From DASQDN01 sp035630195 (GTDB taxonomy: Bacteria > Acidobacteriota > Terriglobia > Bryobacterales > Bryobacteraceae): 9,907 nt of DNA. The notes beneath the pieces were generated by a model. It searched no databases. It had not been told where the DNA came from and saw only the letters and a program-made list of their open reading frames with translations. Location of the stretch: positions 1-9,907 of the forward strand of contig DASQLD010000336.1 of NCBI GenBank assembly GCA_035630195.1. The letters are read 5' to 3'. Position numbers and translations under genes: made by a program. Positions 5,448 to 9,907 of this stretch are shown here, one piece after another (position 1 is the first letter of the stretch; each line of letters opens with the position of its first letter).

Positions 5448-7112
5448 TCGCGATTGCCCAATTGAGCCTTTGAACGTCTCGAGCATCGTGACGTCATAGT
5501 GAGTGCGCGGAGTCAGTTTCATCGCTTGCTGCTCGGCTGCCTCAGCGTCTGATACACGGCCTGCGCGCCGATAGCTGGAAGCAAGCGCGAGATAGCGTCC
5601 GACCCCTGGTCCTATCAAGACGACGCGCTCGAACGCTTCGACCGCTTCCTTTACCCTCGATTCGCACGCGTAGGCATGCCCCTGCATCCCCAGCAGCTCA
5701 GGAGTCTTGCGAGCTTCTTCCGGAGCACGTTCAGTCAACTTGATCGCATCCGTACACCGATGCGAGCGTATGTAGGCGTATGCCAGATGCGTATATCCCC
5801 GCGATTTGCCGGGTGAGGCCTGGGTGGCGTCTTCCCAGAAGGCAATATCGCTGCCCCAGACCTTTGCGCGTTCGTAGGTCAACGCACAGCATGTCAACGC
5901 GTATGCGACAAGTCCCGTTGTCACCATGCTGCTCAGGCTCCATCGCGCAAGCATCTGAATCAGTATGAGCAAAAGACCGACGAGCGGAAGGTACATCCGA
6001 CGCTCGGCTGCGACGTCCTGGAGTGGAATCACCGAAGAAGCTGGAATCAGCAAGATCGCGAACATGAGAGCGCCTGCCAAGAGGATCGGAAGACGCTTGC
6101 GCTGTTGCCAGATCACTAATGCCCCAAGGCACAGCACCGCCAAAGCCACGGCTGAACCCTGATCAGCCAGGCTGCGGGATATTGCGATGTCATAATCTGC
6201 ATTCTGACGGAATGGCAGAATGGCCAGTCCTAGGTAAAGCAGCCAGACCCGGAACTGCGTAAACAGGTACTCGTACCACTGAATGCCAGGAACACTAAAT
6301 CCAGCGGTCGACGATCGCGCAAGTAGCCCCACGATGGCCAAGGTTGCGAAAACTCCTACGATTGCGATGGGCGCGTAGAGCCATACCCCACGGTTTAGCG
6401 CTTCTCGCAGACTCCGCCGGCGGAAGACCGTGTCGATAACTAAGAAAACCCCAGCTAGCACCACAGCCTGCTCTTTCGAAAGCACAGCCAGGCAGTAGAG
6501 TGCCAACACGGCGAAGGCGCGTCGTGCCGTCAAGTCCCCCACTCCTGTGTAGACCACGAGAGCGGCCAGGCTGAAAAAGCCGCAAATCAGTTCCGATCTT
6601 CCGGCAATGTAGGCTACGGCTTCCGTTTGGATTGGATGAATCAGGAATATCGAACATCCGACCGCGGCACAAAGAATCGCCCTGCGCGATTCAATCGATT
6701 GCAATCGAAGAATCCGCAGCAACAACATGAACACCAGGACGGAGTTCACCGCATGAATGACAACATTCAGTGCATGATACGTCCATGGCTCGCGCGCCGA
6801 CATCTGAAAGTTGATCCAATAAGTCAACATCAAGACGGGCCGAACTCCCGACAGCCAAGCCCCGAGCGGATTGTCGGCAAAAGACGGCAAGTAGAATGGC
6901 AAGCCGAAATCGTCGAAGAGGAACGGTCCGCTAAGAGCTGGACCGTAAAGAGTGAATCCAACAATGAGTGCGATGAGCGCGATGGCGCCAAGAAAGGACG
7001 CCTTCGAAGCGAAATGCAATTCCGCCGGTAGAGTGGGGGCGCAAGTCGACGTGGCATCTTCATTAGAAGAGATGTGCGGGGTCTTCCTTCGCCTGGACAT
7101 TCTCTGAGCCAC
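5406..7112 (-). CDS. GT-C family membrane glycosyltransferase with TPR tail (TMTC-like)
   Basis: This 568-residue protein has many membrane helices from about residue 38 to 430 and a C-terminal soluble part. The first loop carries FLFDDFG (Asp67-Asp68), the acidic motif typical of GT-C lipid-phosphate-sugar transferases. Next come RPVLMLTYWINF and WTYHALNVVIHAVNSVLV, familiar from TMTC/O-mannosyltransferase-like proteins. A conserved LIHPIQTEAVAYIAGRSEL lies near residues 155-175, with SKEQAVVL further on. From about residue 440 there are roughly three TPR-like repeats. It probably transfers a sugar from a polyprenyl-phosphate donor to a protein or envelope glycan; the acceptor is unknown. 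I use the GTG at 7112 because GAGGA (7124-7128) lies 11 bases upstream on the minus strand; an ATG at 7100 would remove four residues. It stands alone on its strand and converges on the DUF3565 gene. Confidence 0.87.
   Translation of the reverse strand: MAQRMSRRRKTPHISSNEDATSTCAPTLPAELHFASKASFLGAIALIALIVGFTLYGPALSGPFLFDDFGLPFYLPSFADNPLGAWLSGVRPVLMLTYWINFQMSAREPWTYHALNVVIHAVNSVLVFMLLLRILRLQSIESRRAILCAAVGCSIFLIHPIQTEAVAYIAGRSELICGFFSLAALVVYTGVGDLTARRAFAVLALYCLAVLSKEQAVVLAGVFLVIDTVFRRRSLREALNRGVWLYAPIAIVGVFATLAIVGLLARSSTAGFSVPGIQWYEYLFTQFRVWLLYLGLAILPFRQNADYDIAISRSLADQGSAVALAVLCLGALVIWQQRKRLPILLAGALMFAILLIPASSVIPLQDVAAERRMYLPLVGLLLILIQMLARWSLSSMVTTGLVAYALTCCALTYERAKVWGSDIAFWEDATQASPGKSRGYTHLAYAYIRSHRCTDAIKLTERAPEEARKTPELLGMQGHAYACESRVKEAVEAFERVVLIGPGVGRYLALASSYRRAGRVSDAEAAEQQAMKLTPRTHYDVTMLETFKGSIGQSRSRSAPFGTVRSGN
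5414..5443. terminator. Three-armed inverted repeat at convergent gene ends
   Basis: CGGAAC (5414-5419), GTTCCG (5425-5430) and CGGAAC (5438-5443) let the middle arm pair perfectly with either neighbour, with loops of five or seven bases. It lies inside the 42-base overlap of the two converging genes. Neither direction shows a following U-tract, so it is at best a non-canonical bidirectional terminator or 3'-end stability element. Confidence 0.35.
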
Positions 7113-7144
7113 GTAGACTTAATTCCTCAACTGAAACTAACTTA

Positions 7145-7173
7145 TCTATACAGTGTACTTGGGAGTTTGACTA
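7145..7173 (-). promoter_or_regulatory. Candidate sigma-70 promoter of the glycosyltransferase gene
   Basis: On the minus strand TAGTCA (7173-7168) and TATAGA (7150-7145) are separated by 17 bases. Each box matches four of six consensus positions. Transcription would start near 7138, giving a leader of about 26 bases that contains the GAGGA ribosome-binding site. The -10 overlaps the AGTACACTGTATAG dyad shared in part with the site at 291-307. Confidence 0.4.
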
Positions 7174-7193
7174 CATTTGGAAAGTTTAGGAGT

Positions 7194-7400
7194 GTGAGCC
7201 AAGCATGGCAAGCGGTAACGGTGAACTATGAATATAGGGACAATTACCCGTTCGGAAGCCCGGCATTGGCGGACGAGGATCAGGCTTTTGTTCACTTAGA
7301 TTTACGGGTAGCAGGTGGTAAGGTTCGGCTCGGTGGAACTGGCGAAGACAACGTTAGTCACATCTTTGTAGAAGGTCGACATAGCAACGTGGAATCATAA
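7194..7400 (+). CDS. Doubtful small hypothetical protein or gene remnant
   Basis: A GTG at 7194 opens a 68-residue frame. An AGGAG (7188-7192) lies directly before it, too close for normal use. The frame continues open upstream to 7074, so it has no clear start. The protein text (VNYEYRDNYPFGSPALADED, HLDLRVAGGKVRLGG) has a believable amino-acid balance for a beta-rich protein. Third codon positions are poorer in GC than in neighbouring genes, as expected of transferred, decayed or non-coding DNA. I do not recognise a family. It ends 48 bases before the GMC gene on the same strand, so it could be a leader gene or the 3' remnant of a lost one. Confidence 0.2.
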   Translation: MSQAWQAVTVNYEYRDNYPFGSPALADEDQAFVHLDLRVAGGKVRLGGTGEDNVSHIFVEGRHSNVES

Positions 7401-7448
7401 AGAGTTATCATCTTCGTCGACGGATACACTGTTACTAGGATAAGTTAG

Positions 7449-9164
7449 ATGGCTCAAAATCCACGGAATCTTGAAACGTTCGACGCCGTAGTTGTCGGGT
7501 CTGGCGCAGGCGGTGGCACAGCCGTCCAGGTTCTTATCGCAAAAGGCATGCGCGTGGCGCTCCTTGAGGCCGGACCGATGTTGGATGTGAAAACCGAATT
7601 CAAGGAACACAAGTGGCCGTACAATTACGATCATCGCGGCGCAGAGGAAGGTGGAGCCGCTTACTTCGGAAAAGGTAAGTCTTTTGGCTTTTTTTCCACG
7701 ACGAGCGGTGGTTGGCAACTCGAGGGTGAGCCGTATACGGTTGGCGAAGGGAGCCAATTTCAATGGTTCCGTTCGCGAATCCTCGGTGGCAGGACGAACC
7801 ACTATGGTCGTATGTCCTTCCGATTCGCCGAATATGATTTCAAGCCATATGACAAGGACGGCTTAGGTTTTAACTGGCCGATCTCGTATCAGGACATAGC
7901 GCCGTACTACGACAAGGCCGAAGAGTTCATTGGCGTTTGCGGGACACAGGAAAACGTAGCTTCGTGTCCCGACGGCAAGTTCCACTCAGCTCCTCCGCCC
8001 AAGGTACACGAGATGCTTGTCAAGAAATCCTGTGACAAGCTCGGCATCATATGCATCGCAAATCGGCGCGCTGTCATCACGAAGCCTTTGAATGGCCGCG
8101 CTCCGTGCCACTACTGCGGTCAGTGCGGACGCGGTTGCTTAACGGCGTCGGCTTATAGTTCGTCGCAGGTGCAGGTCTTTCCAGCGATGAAGACCGGCCG
8201 CCTCAAAGTGTTGGACCTCGCCATGGCGCGCGAAGTCATCATGGACGCGAATGGGAAGGCGAAGGGCATTCTCTACATCGACAAGAGGACCCGCACGGAG
8301 AAGACAATTTACGCCAAGGCCGTAATTCTAGCTGCGAGCGCATGTGAGTCCACGCGTATTCTACTCAATTCCAAAACCAAAGAGTTTCCCAACGGACTGG
8401 GCAACGGATCCGGGCTTCTAGGACGCTACTTGATGGATACCGTCGGGTTTGGCCTTTCGGGCTATGTTCCAGCGCTTGAAGGCATGCCGCGCTACGACAC
8501 GGATGGCTACGGCGGAGCTCACCTCTTTATGCCATGGTGGCTGTGGGACAAGCACAACAAATTAGACTTCCCGCGCGGCTATCACATCGAAATTGGCGGC
8601 GGCTATGGTATGCCCGGGATCGGTTCGTACCACGGCGCGGCCAGGCGACTCGGATACGGGGCCGAGATGAAGAAGAAGATCCGGGAAGGCTATGGCGCCA
8701 GCATCGGATTCGCGGGTCGGGGCGAGATGATTCCGAATATCCACTCGTACTGCGAGTTGGACCCGACAGTCGTAGACAGGTGGGGTATACCCGTGTTGCG
8801 TTTCCATTTCAAGTGGACCGACTATGAGTGGAAACAAGCTCGCCATATGGAGAAAACGTTCGCGGATATCATCACCACGATGGGTGGCCGCGTGTCAGGA
8901 TTGAGCGCAGCGCAGCGCGAGGCCGATGGCATTTCGATTCCGGGAACGATTATTCATGAGGTGGGCGGCGCCCGTATGGGAACGTCCAATAAGAATTCTG
9001 TTCTGAATGGCTATTGCCAGGCCCACGACGTCAAGAATCTTTTTGTCATGGACGGCGCAAGTTTTGTGTCTAATCCGGACAAAAACCCGACTCTGACGAT
9101 CAACGCCCTGGCATGGCGCGCTTGTGACTATATGGCTGACGAGATGAGGAAAGGCAATGTCTAA
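7449..9164 (+). CDS. GMC-family FAD dehydrogenase, large subunit
   Basis: The 571-residue enzyme shows the FAD-binding GSGAGGG (residues 17-23) and Glu40 at the end of the second strand. RILGGRTNHYGRMSFRF follows, where GMC enzymes contact the flavin. The C-terminus carries HEVGGARMG with catalytic-type His503, and LFVMDGASFVSNPDKNPTLTINALAWR with Asn546. A cluster CHYCGQCGRGC (Cys220, 223, 226, 230) resembles that of membrane-linked gluconate, fructose and FAD-glucose dehydrogenases; FAD-glucose dehydrogenase is known to carry an iron-sulfur cluster. It probably oxidises a sugar or alcohol and passes electrons to a cytochrome rather than oxygen. The substrate is not readable from sequence. 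It has no signal peptide of its own. AGGA at 7437-7440 lies eight bases before the ATG. The stop overlaps the small-subunit start by eight bases, which supports a two-subunit complex. Confidence 0.93.
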   Translation: MAQNPRNLETFDAVVVGSGAGGGTAVQVLIAKGMRVALLEAGPMLDVKTEFKEHKWPYNYDHRGAEEGGAAYFGKGKSFGFFSTTSGGWQLEGEPYTVGEGSQFQWFRSRILGGRTNHYGRMSFRFAEYDFKPYDKDGLGFNWPISYQDIAPYYDKAEEFIGVCGTQENVASCPDGKFHSAPPPKVHEMLVKKSCDKLGIICIANRRAVITKPLNGRAPCHYCGQCGRGCLTASAYSSSQVQVFPAMKTGRLKVLDLAMAREVIMDANGKAKGILYIDKRTRTEKTIYAKAVILAASACESTRILLNSKTKEFPNGLGNGSGLLGRYLMDTVGFGLSGYVPALEGMPRYDTDGYGGAHLFMPWWLWDKHNKLDFPRGYHIEIGGGYGMPGIGSYHGAARRLGYGAEMKKKIREGYGASIGFAGRGEMIPNIHSYCELDPTVVDRWGIPVLRFHFKWTDYEWKQARHMEKTFADIITTMGGRVSGLSAAQREADGISIPGTIIHEVGGARMGTSNKNSVLNGYCQAHDVKNLFVMDGASFVSNPDKNPTLTINALAWRACDYMADEMRKGNV

Positions 9165-9861
9165 TTCGATTCCGGCTTTCGTACCAGTGGAAGCGATAGA
9201 TCGCCGTTCGATGATCAGGCGATTGGCACTCGCAATCACTTCGATAGGCGTCCTCGATCTTGACGCCGCGCAGCACGTTCATACTGAGACCGCCGCTGAG
9301 AAGGCGAAGGGTCCCTACAAGGTAAAAGCGTTCCAGCCGGCAGAATTCAAAACATTGCAGCGTTTGGCGGAAATCATCGTTCCGAAAGACGACGTCTCGG
9401 GTAGCGGGTTAGATGCGGGAGCGCCGGAATTCATCGACGTTCTCTCCAGCCAAAACGAGGCTCTGGCAGATATCTTTCACGGGGGACTCGCCTGGCTGGA
9501 CGCAGAGATGCGAAAGCGTTATCAGACCACGTTTGGGAACGCTACGCCTGAGCAGCAGACTGCGATACTCGATGTCCTTGTGAAAGCCGGCAATGTTGAA
9601 GCTGCTCGCAGGACCGAAGAGCTTGTCTACGAAAAGTCCGCCACTTACAAAGATTTCAGTGGATATACGGTGCACAGGCCGCAAGACTTAGGGCCGGGGA
9701 TCGTGTTCTTTGACTGGGTCCGCAAGATGACGGTGGACGCTTTCTATACAAGCGCAATCGGTATGAAGGATCTGGGTTACAAAGGCAACGGAGCCTATAG
9801 TAAGTATGTTGTGCCGAACGAAGCGATGGAGTACGCCTTGAAGAGAAGTCCGTTCGCGTGA
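9157..9861 (+). CDS. Gluconate 2-dehydrogenase subunit 3-like small subunit, Tat leader
   Basis: The 234-residue protein begins with DRRSMIRRLALAITSIGVL (arginines 16-17 plus a hydrophobic stretch), a plausible twin-arginine leader. FQPAEFKTLQRLAEIIVPKDD and GAPEFIDVL follow, the standard opening of the gluconate 2-dehydrogenase subunit 3 family (PF13618). LAWLDAEMRKRYQTTFGNATPEQQ and FFDWVRKMTVDAFYTSAIGMKDLGYKG complete the match. In characterised relatives this subunit binds the FAD subunit and carries it through the Tat system into the periplasm, which fits the leaderless GMC partner here. A strong ribosome-binding sequence, GAGGAAAGG, sits within the end of the GMC gene, and the reading frames overlap by eight bases (ATGTCTAA). 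Length is normal for the family. No cytochrome subunit gene is visible before the window ends. Confidence 0.9.
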   Translation: MSNSIPAFVPVEAIDRRSMIRRLALAITSIGVLDLDAAQHVHTETAAEKAKGPYKVKAFQPAEFKTLQRLAEIIVPKDDVSGSGLDAGAPEFIDVLSSQNEALADIFHGGLAWLDAEMRKRYQTTFGNATPEQQTAILDVLVKAGNVEAARRTEELVYEKSATYKDFSGYTVHRPQDLGPGIVFFDWVRKMTVDAFYTSAIGMKDLGYKGNGAYSKYVVPNEAMEYALKRSPFA

Positions 9862-9880
9862 ATCTCCGCGCGATTCCTGA

Positions 9881-9907
9881 ATGACAGAATCAGAGTGGGC
9901 GGCTCTT
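9881..9907 (+). CDS. Possible start of a further gene (partial)
   Basis: An ATG at 9881, 19 bases after the small-subunit stop, opens a frame that runs off the window (MTESEWAAL). No clear ribosome-binding site precedes it, and nine residues are too few to identify. It is noted only because it would continue the dehydrogenase operon. Confidence 0.2.

Larger units (their letters stand above)
7113..7448. other. Divergent intergenic region, AT-richer than surroundings
   Basis: These 336 bases separate the divergent glycosyltransferase and GMC dehydrogenase genes. The part at 7141-7200 is only about 40 percent GC, clearly below the flanking genes. It holds the minus-strand promoter candidate (7145-7173), a doubtful small plus-strand frame (7194-7400), and a TACACTGT motif at 7424-7431 just before the GMC ribosome-binding site AGGA (7437-7440). 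I see no tRNA, no riboswitch I recognise, and no U-tract terminator. Confidence 0.7.

Noticed and set aside
9843..9880. Terminator after the small subunit (GAATC/GATTC stem near 9860-9876)
   Set aside because: The stem is only five bases, with no U-tract after it.
1..9907. CRISPR array, tRNA, transposase, defence system
   Set aside because: No regularly spaced direct repeats with spacers, no tRNA-like cloverleaf, and no transposase, nuclease-helicase or toxin-antitoxin gene set was recognisable on either strand.

Overview
The window is a stretch of bacterial chromosome of moderately high GC, densely coding on both strands. The gene set suggests a soil-type Acidobacteriota, plausibly the Bryobacterales/Solibacter group. 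It includes a planctomycete-type cytochrome c leader protein, a two-haem cytochrome, an ECF sigma factor coupled to a DUF4097 protein, a GT-C membrane glycosyltransferase with C-terminal TPRs, and a GMC dehydrogenase paired with a gluconate-dehydrogenase-subunit-3-like protein. The taxonomic call is an inference from gene content, not from a marker gene. I see no rRNA, tRNA, CRISPR array, insertion sequence or phage gene.

Left block, minus strand (3598 down to 1). Five genes read leftward with gaps of 23 to 66 bases, so they look like one operon: a two-haem c-type cytochrome, a Mut7-C/PIN-type protein with a ubiquitin-like N-terminus, a small membrane protein of unknown function, a HAMP-domain membrane protein without a visible output domain, and the start of a secreted cytochrome c (PSCyt1-like) that runs off the window.

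Central block, plus strand (about 3658 to 5447). Divergent from the first block is a tightly coupled trio: an ECF sigma-70 factor, a secreted DUF4097 protein built on an 18-residue DSGG repeat, and a DUF3565 putative zinc-binding protein. Stop and start codons overlap at both junctions (ATGA and TAATG). The divergent promoter region holds an ECF-like promoter candidate in front of the sigma gene and a pair of GTGACAG direct repeats.

Right block. A 568-residue GT-C/TPR membrane protein on the minus strand converges on the DUF3565 gene, and their 3' ends overlap by 42 bases across a three-armed inverted repeat. Beyond a 336-base, AT-richer intergenic region, a plus-strand pair encodes a GMC-family FAD dehydrogenase with a four-cysteine cluster and its small subunit with a Tat-like leader. 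This pair is probably a periplasmic, membrane-linked sugar or alcohol dehydrogenase.

No spectacular unknown system is evident. The most interesting items are the sigma/DUF4097/DUF3565 cassette without an anti-sigma gene, the regular DSGG repeat, a recurring TACACTGT-type promoter motif, and the alternating hairpin at the convergent gene ends.
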